NCBI RefSeq assembly: GCF_002973595.1
Contig: NZ_PVEO01000001.1
Coordinates: forward strand, 1-64,000
DNA: 64,000 bases
Direction of reading: 5' to 3'
DNA from: Jejuia pallidilutea
GTDB taxonomy: Bacteria > Bacteroidota > Bacteroidia > Flavobacteriales > Flavobacteriaceae
The notes under the pieces are model-generated. The model was not told the DNA's origin. It searched no databases and worked only from the letters and a program-made list of their open reading frames with translations. The position numbers were made by a program, and so were the translations under genes. Positions 55,066 through 63,841 of this stretch are shown here, piece by piece. How positions within the stretch are numbered: position 1 is the stretch's first letter; every line of letters starts with the position of its first letter.

Positions 55066-55783
55066 TAACCGTTACTGGGAATTTTAAAGTTTTAGAAACC
55101 TGCTGGCCTTTTAATAAATTTTCATAGTGCATATTGGCACAGTTTCCTTTTTTTTCAATTTGAGTAATACTGGTAGTTCTAACGAGGTACCTGTTCATAA
55201 TAACACCATAATCTAGATTCCCTTTTCCTGCGGTTTTATGAAAGTTTAAAAGCGCACTTGCATCAAGTTTATTATCAGATTTATAGTCTTCAAACCAATT
55301 GGCACGTTCTGTTCGCATTAACGGATTGTATAAGGTGGAAGACGACCATATTTTTGGCTCTAAAGGCAATTCTGTAAGGTGTTTTTGGTTACCATCCCAA
55401 ACCAATTCAAAAAACTTTAAACCGTTATTCCAATCGGCTATTACCATAGTAAAAGGCTCAATATCATCAAAACTATACGTTGTTATGGCTGCAACAATAG
55501 TAGGAGCAACCATTAAATGTTTAGTAATTATACCTCTACTTAACCGGTAAGACGACTTACGTTCATGTATTTTAAAACCACCGTTTAACACACAAATTAC
55601 GCGTTGTTTTTCGCTTACACCTATCCAGGTACCATCAGATAATTGATCTTTAGGAAACAATACTTTGGTATTTTCAACAGTATAAAAATCTGGAGCAATA
55701 GAGGCGCGGTTGGGTGCTTCATCTCGGTTTGAGGTTAAAACAAAATCTGTTTCACCATTTGGAACAATTGTTACAGTACACAT
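55058..55783 (-). CDS. NRDE (TANGO2-like) family protein
   Basis: A 241-residue protein from ATG 55783. It begins MCTVTIVPNGE, placing Cys2 as an N-terminal nucleophile candidate, and has the name motif TSNRDEAPNR (residues about 18-27). Members of this family have an NTN-hydrolase-like fold; the animal relative TANGO2 is tied to lipid and heme handling. I rejected a longer 262-codon start, which adds 21 hydrophobic residues before the Cys. The gene overlaps DUF6695 by eight bases, so the two are translated together. Activity is inferred only. Confidence 0.88.
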   Translation of the reverse strand: MCTVTIVPNGETDFVLTSNRDEAPNRASIAPDFYTVENTKVLFPKDQLSDGTWIGVSEKQRVICVLNGGFKIHERKSSYRLSRGIITKHLMVAPTIVAAITTYSFDDIEPFTMVIADWNNGLKFFELVWDGNQKHLTELPLEPKIWSSSTLYNPLMRTERANWFEDYKSDNKLDASALLNFHKTAGKGNLDYGVIMNRYLVRTTSITQIEKKGNCANMHYENLLKGQQVSKTLKFPVTVNG

Positions 55784-55942
55784 AAAATTAGAAGTAGCTA
55801 ATGGAAGTGCCAACTTACAAAAAAAATAAATAAAAACTAAACACATGAAACCTAGATAAATTTATAACCAAAAAAATTGTTTTTTTATAAAATTTAACGC
55901 GATTTTAAGGGTAATAGGTGATATTTTGTAGTTTAATAATTA

Positions 55943-55950
55943 TAAATTTG
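55943..55950 (+). promoter_or_regulatory. -7 box for the P5C dehydrogenase gene
   Basis: TAAATTTG fits TAnnTTTG and lies 37 bases before the ATG at 55988. A TTTG (55925-55928) lies 14 bases upstream of the box, closer than usual. Confidence 0.45.
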
Positions 55951-55987
55951 TGATTAACACATAATTTATAATAAAAACGAACAAATC

Positions 55988-57616
55988 ATGGGAAAAGGCT
56001 TTTTTAATGTACCAATTGCAATTAACGAACCTGTAAAATCTTATGCACCAGGATCGCCAGAACGCGATGCTGTTCTAAAGGCTTACAAGGAGATGTTTAA
56101 CAGTAAAATTGATGTGCCTTTGTATATTAATGGCAAAGATGTAGTAACGGGCAATACCAGAACTATGTCGCCTCCCCATGACCATAAGCATACCGTTGGC
56201 ACTTACCATGTAGCAGAACAATCGCATGTAGAAGATGCTATTGCCACGGCTTTAGAAGCCAGAAAAACTTGGAGCCAAATGCCATGGGAACAACGAGCAG
56301 GAATATTTTTAAAAGCTGCGGAATTAATTGCGGGGCCTTACAGAGCAAAAATTAATGCCGCCACAATGATTGCCCAGTCTAAAAACATTCATCAAGCAGA
56401 AATTGATTCGGCTTGCGAGCTTATAGACTTTTTGCGTTTTAATGTGCAATACATGGCTGATATTTACATGGAACAACCAGAAAGCACAAGCGATGCTTGG
56501 AACCGTGTAGAATATCGTCCGTTAGAAGGGTTTACCTATGCTGTAACACCTTTCAATTTTACTGCAATTGCAGGAAACCTACCATCGTGCATGGCTTTAA
56601 TGGGTAATGTAGTAGTTTGGAAACCTAGTGATAGCCAAATATATTCTGCAAAAGTAATTATGGATGTATTTGAAGAGGCTGGTGTACCAGCAGGCGTAAT
56701 TAATGTTGTATTTGGTGACCCTGTAATGATTACCAATACAATATTAGAAAGTCCAGATTTTTCTGGATTACATTTTACTGGCTCTACTGAAGTATTTAAA
56801 AATCTTTGGAAACAAATAGGAAACAATATTCATAACTACAAAACTTACCCTAGAATTGTAGGCGAAACAGGTGGAAAAGATTTTATTGTTGCACATAAAA
56901 CAGCCAACCCAAAACAAGTAGCGACGGCCATTGTGCGTGGGGCTTTTGAATTTCAAGGGCAAAAGTGTAGTGCTGCATCGCGTGCCTACATTCCAAAAGG
57001 AATTTGGAACGAAGTAAAAAACTATGTTGTTGAAGACGTAAAATCCTTTAAAATGGGTTCTCCTGAAAATATGGAGAACTTTATAACAGCAGTAATACAC
57101 GAAGGCTCTTTTGATAAATTGGCGAAATATATAGACCAAGCTAAAAGTGATGCGGATGCAGAAATAATTGTTGGTGGGAATTACGATAAAAGTAAAGGCT
57201 ATTTTATTGAGCCAACCGTTATTGTAACTAGCAATCCAAAATACACCACAATGTGCACAGAGCTATTCGGACCAGTAATTACTATATATGTTTATGAAGA
57301 CGAGGCTTACACTGAAACTTTAAAACTTGTAGACGAAACAAGTGATTATGGTTTAACAGGAGCTATTTTAGCCAAAGATAGATACGCCATTACCGAAGCT
57401 ACTAATACCCTACAAAATGCTGCAGGCAATTTTTATATTAATGATAAGCCAACAGGTGCCGTTGTTGGCCAACAACCATTCGGGGGCGCAAGAGCATCTG
57501 GGACTAACGACAAAGCTGGTAGTGCCCAAAATTTATTGCGTTGGGTATCACCACGATTAATTAAAGAAACCTTTGTAACGCCTACCGATTATCGTTATCC
57601 GTTTTTGGGAGAGTAA
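55988..57616 (+). CDS. pruA: L-glutamate gamma-semialdehyde (P5C) dehydrogenase
   Basis: A 542-residue aldehyde dehydrogenase that oxidises the proline breakdown intermediate to glutamate with NAD+. Active-site features are VGETGGKDF (catalytic Glu block), FEFQGQKCSAASRAY (nucleophile Cys) and the late ELFGPVITIYVYED. The N-terminal extension (residues 1-40) and length match the stand-alone eukaryote-like P5CDH form. It ends with a bidirectional terminator and has no proline dehydrogenase beside it in this window. Confidence 0.96.
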   Translation: MGKGFFNVPIAINEPVKSYAPGSPERDAVLKAYKEMFNSKIDVPLYINGKDVVTGNTRTMSPPHDHKHTVGTYHVAEQSHVEDAIATALEARKTWSQMPWEQRAGIFLKAAELIAGPYRAKINAATMIAQSKNIHQAEIDSACELIDFLRFNVQYMADIYMEQPESTSDAWNRVEYRPLEGFTYAVTPFNFTAIAGNLPSCMALMGNVVVWKPSDSQIYSAKVIMDVFEEAGVPAGVINVVFGDPVMITNTILESPDFSGLHFTGSTEVFKNLWKQIGNNIHNYKTYPRIVGETGGKDFIVAHKTANPKQVATAIVRGAFEFQGQKCSAASRAYIPKGIWNEVKNYVVEDVKSFKMGSPENMENFITAVIHEGSFDKLAKYIDQAKSDADAEIIVGGNYDKSKGYFIEPTVIVTSNPKYTTMCTELFGPVITIYVYEDEAYTETLKLVDETSDYGLTGAILAKDRYAITEATNTLQNAAGNFYINDKPTGAVVGQQPFGGARASGTNDKAGSAQNLLRWVSPRLIKETFVTPTDYRYPFLGE

Positions 57617-57667
57617 TGGAAATCCTTTGAAAAAAAGGAGTATCTAAAAGCGATATGATATTATTAA

Positions 57668-57721
57668 GAGACTGCCTGAAAAGTGTTTTTAAGCACAGTT
57701 TATTCAGGCAGTTTCTTTTTT
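57668..57721. terminator. bidirectional terminator after pruA
   Basis: GAGACTGCCTGAA (57668-57680) pairs with TTCAGGCAGTTTC (57703-57715), with one G-U pair. The right side continues into a run of T. It lies between pruA and the convergent GNAT gene. Confidence 0.85.
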
Positions 57722-57726
57722 ACATT

Positions 57727-58425
57727 TTATATTAAAGTTTGTTGCTTATTAAAATACCACCAATTCATATCGCGAGTTAGCTGAAAGCCCAATGTTTTGT
57801 ATAATAAAATTGCAGGATTACCTTTTGTAGTATGCAATATAGGATGTTTGTTTGCTTTTAAAATTGCTTTTGTGGTGTGTGCTATAAGTTGTTTTGCAAA
57901 ACCACGACGTGTATAATCTGGATGCGTAACAACACCGCTAACCTCAATAAAATTGTTGGTTTGCATGCGTTGTCCAGAAATGGCAACTAATTTATTATTT
58001 TTAAAAATGCCGAAATAGTCGCCCATTTCAAAAGTTCTTTTCTTGTAGTACCCAGGCATAACTAGCCATATTAAATTATAAATTTCATCTCTATGAAAGC
58101 TGGTAAGTGGTACTATGGTTTCTGTTATTTCTTGCTCTATCAACTGGTTTAAAACCATTTGACATCCTTCTATTTTTCTGTTTAAAGCTACAGTATCGGT
58201 ATTAACTGTTGGTATTCCATTTTCTGAAACTAGAAAAAAATTATCCGTTAGTTTTGAATACGCTGTTAATGCCTCTGCAGTTTTTGAGGCATCGGTAAAC
58301 GCTCCAAAAGGACAAATTTCTGGATTATAAAATTTCACACCATCATATTCAATCAAAAAATTTTGATGTGTTTCACACAGCGCATGCCAAACAGGGTTTT
58401 GTAATGTTTGTTGAAAGTGGTTCAT
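57727..58425 (-). CDS. GNAT-family N-acetyltransferase
   Basis: A 232-residue protein whose C-terminal 100 residues form the GNAT domain: EVSGVVTHPDYTRRGFAKQLIAHTT (acetyl-CoA loop RRGFAK) and NPAILLYKTLGFQLTRDMNWW. The N-terminal half (residues 1-120), with the start NPVWHALCETHQNF, is a conserved extension found in a bacterial subgroup of unknown substrate. It converges with pruA and is followed at the 5' side by a spacer with the dispersed repeat. Confidence 0.88.
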   Translation of the reverse strand: MNHFQQTLQNPVWHALCETHQNFLIEYDGVKFYNPEICPFGAFTDASKTAEALTAYSKLTDNFFLVSENGIPTVNTDTVALNRKIEGCQMVLNQLIEQEITETIVPLTSFHRDEIYNLIWLVMPGYYKKRTFEMGDYFGIFKNNKLVAISGQRMQTNNFIEVSGVVTHPDYTRRGFAKQLIAHTTKAILKANKHPILHTTKGNPAILLYKTLGFQLTRDMNWWYFNKQQTLI

Positions 58426-58485
58426 TTAGAAAAAATAAAATTCATTGTTTTTACAAAGTACACTTGTAGTGCAAAAATATACATT

Positions 58486-58573
58486 TGCGTTAAGGATTGA
58501 GGTATTTGTTGAAGCTCTCCCGCATTAAGCGGGAAGCGACTACCGAAAGCCTGACCCGCTAGGGAAACGCCCA
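58486..58573. repeat. dispersed structured repeat, copy 2
   Basis: An 88-base copy of the unit at 18069-18148. The central hairpin differs (CCCGC-ATTAA-GCGGG) and the inner stem is GGTA (58501-58504) with TACC (58541-58544), a paired change relative to copy 1. It lies in the 302-base gap between the GNAT gene and the first TPR gene; the rest of that gap shows nothing else I can identify. Confidence 0.85.
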
Positions 58574-58728
58574 TAAAAATATAAAAACTAAAATTTTTAA
58601 TCTAAAATTGATATGAGCTTATTTCGTCTTTAAAATTTCATTAGTTTTATGTTTTCAATTATCATGGAATAGTTTTTGTTAAACATTAAAAGACAATACC
58701 CATTAAGAATTGACGTTTAAAAAAAAGC

Positions 58729-59682
58729 ATGAAAAAGATATTACTCGTTTTTGTATTTATACCTTTATTTAGTATTGGGCAAGCTACCAAGTTTGTAAGA
58801 CAAGCTTTGAGACTTACCGATCCTGAAGATCAAATAGAATTATTAAATCAAGCTCTAGAAATAGATAGCAAACATTTAGATGCCCTATTCTACAGAGGTA
58901 TTGCTAAATATAATTTAGAAGATTACGATGGTGCTATTTTAGATTTTACTAAAATTATTTTCTATGAACCTGATGCCGATAGCTATTACAACCGAGGTAA
59001 CTGCAAATTTAATTTAATGGATTACGAAGGTGCTTTACTAGATTACCAAGAAGCGCTTGAACTAGACCCCGATTTAATTGGCGCCTATTTTAACTTAGGA
59101 AATGCTAAATTTTATTTAGGAGACTTTAAAGGTGCTGTAGAGAATTTTTCTAAAATGATAAGATTTTTTCCAAATGACTACAAATCTTATAGCCAACGAG
59201 CCCTAGCGCACATGGAACTTAAAAATTACAAAGAGGCTTTTAAAGATTTTGGCGCCTGTGTTTTATTAAGACCAGATAGTGAATCTTATTACAACCGTGG
59301 GTTTGCTTTATTAGAAATAAACTATTACAAGGAAGCTAAAGACGATTTTTTAAAAGCCATAGAATTAAACCCAGATAACACACCTGCTTTCTTTTATTTA
59401 GGTGTTAGTCATTTTTTATTAGGTGAATTTCAGCAGTCCATTAATAGTTTAACATATGCTACCAACAAAGACCAAATGGATTATGATGCACATTTTGGAC
59501 TAGCAATGGCATATTACCACATTAACGATTTAGAAAAAGCAAAGGCTAAATTTGAACGTGCTAAGAAAATTCTAGATCCCACCTTAAGCACCAATAGCCC
59601 TTCTATATTTAAAGACACTTATTGGGAAGTAAATGAGAAGCAACTGTTTACAGATATGTACAAAATACTTAGTGAAATTTAG
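58729..59682 (+). CDS. secreted TPR protein, tandem paralogue 1
   Basis: A 317-residue exported protein with a signal peptide (residues 1-18, FSIGQ) and seven to eight tetratricopeptide repeats of the type 'LDALFYRGIAKYNLEDYDGAILDFTKIIFYEPDADSYYNRG'. The C-terminal part 'DTYWEVNEKQLFTDMYKIL' is shared by its two neighbours. Together the three genes are a tandem family in one direction. The TPR array should bind partner proteins in the periplasm. Function unknown. Confidence 0.9.
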   Translation: MKKILLVFVFIPLFSIGQATKFVRQALRLTDPEDQIELLNQALEIDSKHLDALFYRGIAKYNLEDYDGAILDFTKIIFYEPDADSYYNRGNCKFNLMDYEGALLDYQEALELDPDLIGAYFNLGNAKFYLGDFKGAVENFSKMIRFFPNDYKSYSQRALAHMELKNYKEAFKDFGACVLLRPDSESYYNRGFALLEINYYKEAKDDFLKAIELNPDNTPAFFYLGVSHFLLGEFQQSINSLTYATNKDQMDYDAHFGLAMAYYHINDLEKAKAKFERAKKILDPTLSTNSPSIFKDTYWEVNEKQLFTDMYKILSEI

Positions 59683-59858
59683 AGGTAGGCATTAAAACCG
59701 TAAACATTAGAGCGGTTTAATTGCAAAAATTCTCTTAAAATCAATAATTTACAAACAGTATTTTGTATTTTTATGTAGTTAGTTTTAAACAGAAAACTAA
59801 AGATTATTAGTAAGTTTCTGCTTGTATCTAATATAAACACACTATTATTCTTGTTGCT

Positions 59859-60842
59859 ATGAATAAATCTGTTTTTAACTACATTATTGTTTTCATTTTT
59901 TTAATGTCCCCGATATTTAGTATTGGGCAATCGAAAAAATTAGTCCGACAAGGTAAAAGAATTTCTGATCCAAATGAACAAATAACATATTTTACTAAAG
60001 CCATTGCTTTGGATAATGAAAATTTAGATGCCTACTTCTATCGTGGCCTCTCCAGGTATAATGTAGAAGATTATTGGGGCGCCATCTTAGATTTTACTAA
60101 AATAATTTTTACCAAACCTGATGCTGATACATTTTACAATAGGGGAAATTCTAAATTTGCTTTAGGCGATTTTACAGGAGCTTACGATGACTATATTATG
60201 GCCATTGAATATAAACGTAATTTTTTCCAAGCCTATTATAATTTAGGGGTAACTCAGTTTAACTTAGGAAAGTATACCCAAGCATTGCAATCTTTTAATT
60301 TTTTAGCAAATCACTTTCCAAATGATGTTAATACCAACATACAAATGGGATTAACCCTTACCGAGCTTAGATATCATGAATTGGCTATGTTTTTTCTTAA
60401 CAAAAGTATATATTTAGAACCTAATAGCGACACCTATCATAACAGAGGTGTGGCGTATCTAGACATGAAAAATTACAAGAAAGCTGCTTCTGATTTTAAA
60501 ACAGCAATAAAGCTAGATAAAACCAACGACTCAGCATACTTTTATTTAGGTTTATCGCAATTATTTGCTAGAGATTTTGTTAAAGCTATAGATAGTTTTA
60601 AAACAACACTTTCTTTTAATGCCCTAGACCACGAGGCGCTACTAGGTTTAGCAATTGCTAACTATCACACTGAAAACTATAACGATGCTAAGGCTTTTTT
60701 TAAAAAAGCAAAGCAAATACTGGATATGGCAGATCCGTATGATAAATATATTAACGATATTTCCTTATACAGCAATATTCCTTGGAGTGTAGACGAAAGC
60801 CATGTTTTTAGCGCTTATTTTGATAGGTTAAACGCCTTGTAA
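59859..60842 (+). CDS. secreted TPR protein, tandem paralogue 2
   Basis: A 327-residue exported TPR protein with signal peptide (residues 1-23, FSIGQSK). The order of repeats equals that of the first gene, and the end reads 'PWSVDESHVFSAYFDRLNAL', matching the third paralogue most closely. It starts 177 bases after the previous gene; the upstream spacer carries TTATTAGTAAG, which recurs before paralogue 3. It has diverged mainly in the middle repeats. Confidence 0.9.
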   Translation: MNKSVFNYIIVFIFLMSPIFSIGQSKKLVRQGKRISDPNEQITYFTKAIALDNENLDAYFYRGLSRYNVEDYWGAILDFTKIIFTKPDADTFYNRGNSKFALGDFTGAYDDYIMAIEYKRNFFQAYYNLGVTQFNLGKYTQALQSFNFLANHFPNDVNTNIQMGLTLTELRYHELAMFFLNKSIYLEPNSDTYHNRGVAYLDMKNYKKAASDFKTAIKLDKTNDSAYFYLGLSQLFARDFVKAIDSFKTTLSFNALDHEALLGLAIANYHTENYNDAKAFFKKAKQILDMADPYDKYINDISLYSNIPWSVDESHVFSAYFDRLNAL

Positions 60843-60944
60843 TTAAAACTATTTATTGTACTACAACATTAAAAAGTATTCTTTTTAGTTTAATTTGGCT
60901 TAATTTTTGGAGCTTATTAGTAAGCAAAACACTACTACCAGATT

Positions 60945-61925
60945 ATGACCAAACCATTTTATGCACCTGCTATAATATTTGCTTTTTTGTTTTTCGCTCC
61001 ACTATCCTTTAGTCAAGCTAAAAAACTAGTTCGCAAAGGGCTAAGAGAGCCCAACCTTGAAAAACAAATAGAACTTTACAACAAAGCCCTACAAATAGAT
61101 GACAAAAATTTAGATGCCTATTTTTATCGTGGTATAGCCAAAGCTAACTTAGAAGACCATTCTGCAGCAATTTTAGATTTTACAAAAGTTATTTTTTTTG
61201 AACCTAATGGAGATACCTACTACAACAGAGCAAACTCAAAATTTGCAATAGGTGATTTTAAAGGCGCTAAAGAAGATTACGAAGAAGCCATAAAATTAAA
61301 TAGAGATTTACTAATTAAAGCTACTTTTAATATTGGTCTCTCACATTTTCGCTTGGGTGAATTTTATGATGCTTTATCCTCATTTTCATTTATAGCAAGA
61401 ATAAATCCAAAACATATTGGCGCTAACTTACAAATGGGCTTAACATTTATGGAACTTGGCTACCAAGAAAAGGCTATGTTATATTTTAACAAAAGTGTAA
61501 ACCTAGATGCCAACCAATACACATTATACCATAGAGGGCTTGCGTATTTAGAAATAAAAAAATATAAGAAAGCAAATGAAGACCTTACAGCTGCTGCAAA
61601 TATGGATAAAAGTAACGCAGCTACTTATTTTTATTTGGGTATCTCTCAGTTATTTACCAGAAAATATAAAGCGGCCGCTTTGAGTTTTAATACCTCTTTA
61701 AAATTTAATGCCCTAGACTATGATGCTCTAATTGGTTTGGCAATTGCAAATTACCATCTAGAAAAGCATGAGAAATCTAAAATTCAATTTAATAAGGCAA
61801 AACACATTTTATATGCACGCAATGAAACTTTAAAAGACGATAAAGCACTCTTTAAAGATTCATTCTGGGAAAAAAACGAAACAGATGTATTTAGTACCTA
61901 TTTTGATAAATTAAATAGTCTTTAG
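60945..61925 (+). CDS. secreted TPR protein, tandem paralogue 3
   Basis: A 326-residue exported TPR protein (signal residues 1-23, FSQAKK). It shares with paralogue 2 the block LDYDALIGLAIANYHLEKHEKSK and the C-terminal 'WEKNETDVFSTYFDKLNSL', so these two are the more recent pair. It converges with rsmG, whose stop lies six bases beyond. No catalytic motif. Confidence 0.9.
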   Translation: MTKPFYAPAIIFAFLFFAPLSFSQAKKLVRKGLREPNLEKQIELYNKALQIDDKNLDAYFYRGIAKANLEDHSAAILDFTKVIFFEPNGDTYYNRANSKFAIGDFKGAKEDYEEAIKLNRDLLIKATFNIGLSHFRLGEFYDALSSFSFIARINPKHIGANLQMGLTFMELGYQEKAMLYFNKSVNLDANQYTLYHRGLAYLEIKKYKKANEDLTAAANMDKSNAATYFYLGISQLFTRKYKAAALSFNTSLKFNALDYDALIGLAIANYHLEKHEKSKIQFNKAKHILYARNETLKDDKALFKDSFWEKNETDVFSTYFDKLNSL

Positions 61926-61930
61926 CTACC

Positions 61931-62563
61931 CTAGGTTTTTGTAAACTTCTGTGGTAAATGCACTAACTTTTTGGTTTCAAAAAAAGCCTCTTCAAAATAA
62001 TCGCTTAAATTATAAATCTTGGTGGTTGTATAATCCTTAAGCTCTTCGGTTAAGTCTCCGCCTTTTAAATAAAGAATGCCATTTTTTACATCGTTTTTTT
62101 GCTTTTTTGCTATTTTACCTTTTGTCCAATGTACAAAAGTAGGCATTGCAGCAACAGCGCGACTTACTATAAAATCGTAAGTTTCGTTAAGCGCTTCTAC
62201 TCTAGTATGTGTAGTTTTAACGTTGGTTAAGCCTAAGCCCTCGGTAACTTCATTTACCACTTTTAGTTTTTTTGCAATACTATCTACCAAATGAAAATGG
62301 CAATTTGGAAACATAATAGCTAAGGGAATTCCTGGAAATCCACCCCCCGTACCAACATCCATAATTTGGGTACCATCTTTAAAAGTAATTAATTTAGCTA
62401 TTGCTAAAGAATGTAGCACGTGGCGCAGATACAATTCGTCTATATCCTTTCGCGATACTACGTTTATTTTTAAATTCCAGTCTTTATAAAGCGTTTCAAG
62501 TTGTTGAAATTTATAAATTTGATCTTGCGTAAGATTAGGAAAATACTTAAGAATTAACTCCAT
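61931..62563 (-). CDS. rsmG: 16S rRNA (guanine527-N7)-methyltransferase
   Basis: A 210-residue enzyme that methylates G527 in 16S rRNA, a site linked to streptomycin sensitivity. The SAM motif DVGTGGGFPGIPLAI (residues about 71-85) and the NVVSRKDIDELYLRHVLHSL start segment are characteristic. It is read from a TATTTTTG box at 62581-62588. It is convergent with the third TPR gene and divergent from the desaturase gene. Confidence 0.96.
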   Translation of the reverse strand: MELILKYFPNLTQDQIYKFQQLETLYKDWNLKINVVSRKDIDELYLRHVLHSLAIAKLITFKDGTQIMDVGTGGGFPGIPLAIMFPNCHFHLVDSIAKKLKVVNEVTEGLGLTNVKTTHTRVEALNETYDFIVSRAVAAMPTFVHWTKGKIAKKQKNDVKNGILYLKGGDLTEELKDYTTTKIYNLSDYFEEAFFETKKLVHLPQKFTKT

Positions 62564-62580
62564 AGATGTTAAATTTTAAA

Positions 62581-62588
62581 CAAAAATA
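62581..62588 (-). promoter_or_regulatory. -7 box for rsmG
   Basis: TATTTTTG on the minus strand fits TAnnTTTG, 17 bases before the ATG of rsmG. No clear -33 element. Confidence 0.45.
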
Positions 62589-62624
62589 GAGGTTTCACAT
62601 ATATTTTTTTACATTAAAACGTTC

Positions 62625-62653
62625 TTTGTTGCATCGATTAATACATATCTTTG
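62625..62653 (+). promoter_or_regulatory. promoter of the desaturase gene
   Basis: TTTG (62625-62628), a 17-base spacer and TATCTTTG (62646-62653) form a full Bacteroidota promoter; the ATG follows at 62711 after a 57-base leader. Confidence 0.65.
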
Positions 62654-62710
62654 CGCGGCGTATTTTAATATAATATTTTTATACCAACTTAGATTAAACA
62701 AAATTTTACT

Positions 62711-63805
62711 ATGAATAAGCAAGCACTTTCATTTTCAAGAAAAGATCCTGCAAAATTTTTTAAGACACTAAACAAACGTGTAAACGATTATTTTAAAGAT
62801 AACGACATTAAACGTACAGGAAACTGGAAGTTATACATTAAAGCTATTATAATGTTTTCTTTATTAATAGTTCCCGTAGTTTTAATTTTAACTGTAGATT
62901 TACCTGGTTGGGCCCAAATACTGGGCATGGTAATAGTAGGTGTTGGTATGGCTGGTGTTGGCATGAATGTTATGCACGATGCTAACCATGGCTCTTTCTC
63001 TAGCAAAAAATGGGTGAACAAATTAATGGGAAGCAGCATTTACATTTTAGCTGGAAACGATTATAATTGGAAAGTACAACATAATGTGCTTCACCACACA
63101 TACACTAACATTCAAGGGCATGATGAAGATATAGATGCTGGTAGGATTATTAGGTTTTCTAAACATGCTAAATGGTACAGTTTCCATAAGTATCAAAAAT
63201 ATTACGCCTTCTTTTTATATGGCTTGCTAACTGCTAATTGGGCAATTACTACAGATTTTACACAAACCTACAGATACCTTAAAAGAAAATTGGCCTATGG
63301 TAAAATGCCAAACCCAGCAACACAATGGACCAAGCTTATTATTGGTAAAATAGTATATTATTCTATTTGGGTTGTTTTACCTCTATCCTTAGGTTTTAAG
63401 TGGTGGGAAGTTTTAATTGGCTTTTTAATTATGCATTACACTGCTGGCATTATATTAAGTGTAATTTTTCAACTGGCACATGTTATGCCAAATACTGAAA
63501 TGCCAATGCCAGACGAACAAGGGAACATGAAAAATACCTGGGCGATACACCAGTTGTTCACCACATCAAACTTTTCTCCAAAGAGCTGGTTTGTAGAGTT
63601 TTATACCGGTGGTTTAAACAGGCAGGTAGAACACCATTTATTTGCGCATATTAGTCATATTCACTACAGTAAATTGGCTAAAATAGTAAGAGAAACAGCC
63701 CAAGAGTTTAGTTTACCTTACAATGAATACAACACGTTTTGGGAAGCAGTTGCAGAACACTACAACCAATTAAAAACACTAGGGCAAAAACCTAGTTTAG
63801 CTTAA
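62711..63805 (+). CDS. membrane fatty-acid (acyl-lipid/acyl-CoA) desaturase
   Basis: A 364-residue integral membrane di-iron enzyme. The three His boxes are HDANHGS (near residue 95), HNVLHHTYTN (near 125) and QVEHHLFAHISHIHY (near 310). Helical segments surround residues 45-85 and 190-260. The box spacing matches front-end/delta-type desaturases of bacteria; regioselectivity cannot be set from the sequence. There is no cytochrome b5 domain, so electrons must come from a separate donor. The aminotransferase gene follows 36 bases downstream. Confidence 0.92.
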   Translation: MNKQALSFSRKDPAKFFKTLNKRVNDYFKDNDIKRTGNWKLYIKAIIMFSLLIVPVVLILTVDLPGWAQILGMVIVGVGMAGVGMNVMHDANHGSFSSKKWVNKLMGSSIYILAGNDYNWKVQHNVLHHTYTNIQGHDEDIDAGRIIRFSKHAKWYSFHKYQKYYAFFLYGLLTANWAITTDFTQTYRYLKRKLAYGKMPNPATQWTKLIIGKIVYYSIWVVLPLSLGFKWWEVLIGFLIMHYTAGIILSVIFQLAHVMPNTEMPMPDEQGNMKNTWAIHQLFTTSNFSPKSWFVEFYTGGLNRQVEHHLFAHISHIHYSKLAKIVRETAQEFSLPYNEYNTFWEAVAEHYNQLKTLGQKPSLA

Positions 63806-63841
63806 ATTTTATAATCAAGATAAAACAAATCTAACCAAACA

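Noticed and set aside
55784-55846. Longer start for the NRDE gene
   Set aside because: The 21 extra residues would place a hydrophobic leader before Cys2, but the family begins with MCT, and the Cys must be near the N-terminus.
58486-58573. The dispersed repeat as a tRNA or other known small RNA gene
   Set aside because: It has no anticodon or T-arm, and the cloverleaf does not form; the arms fit a simple multi-hairpin repeat.
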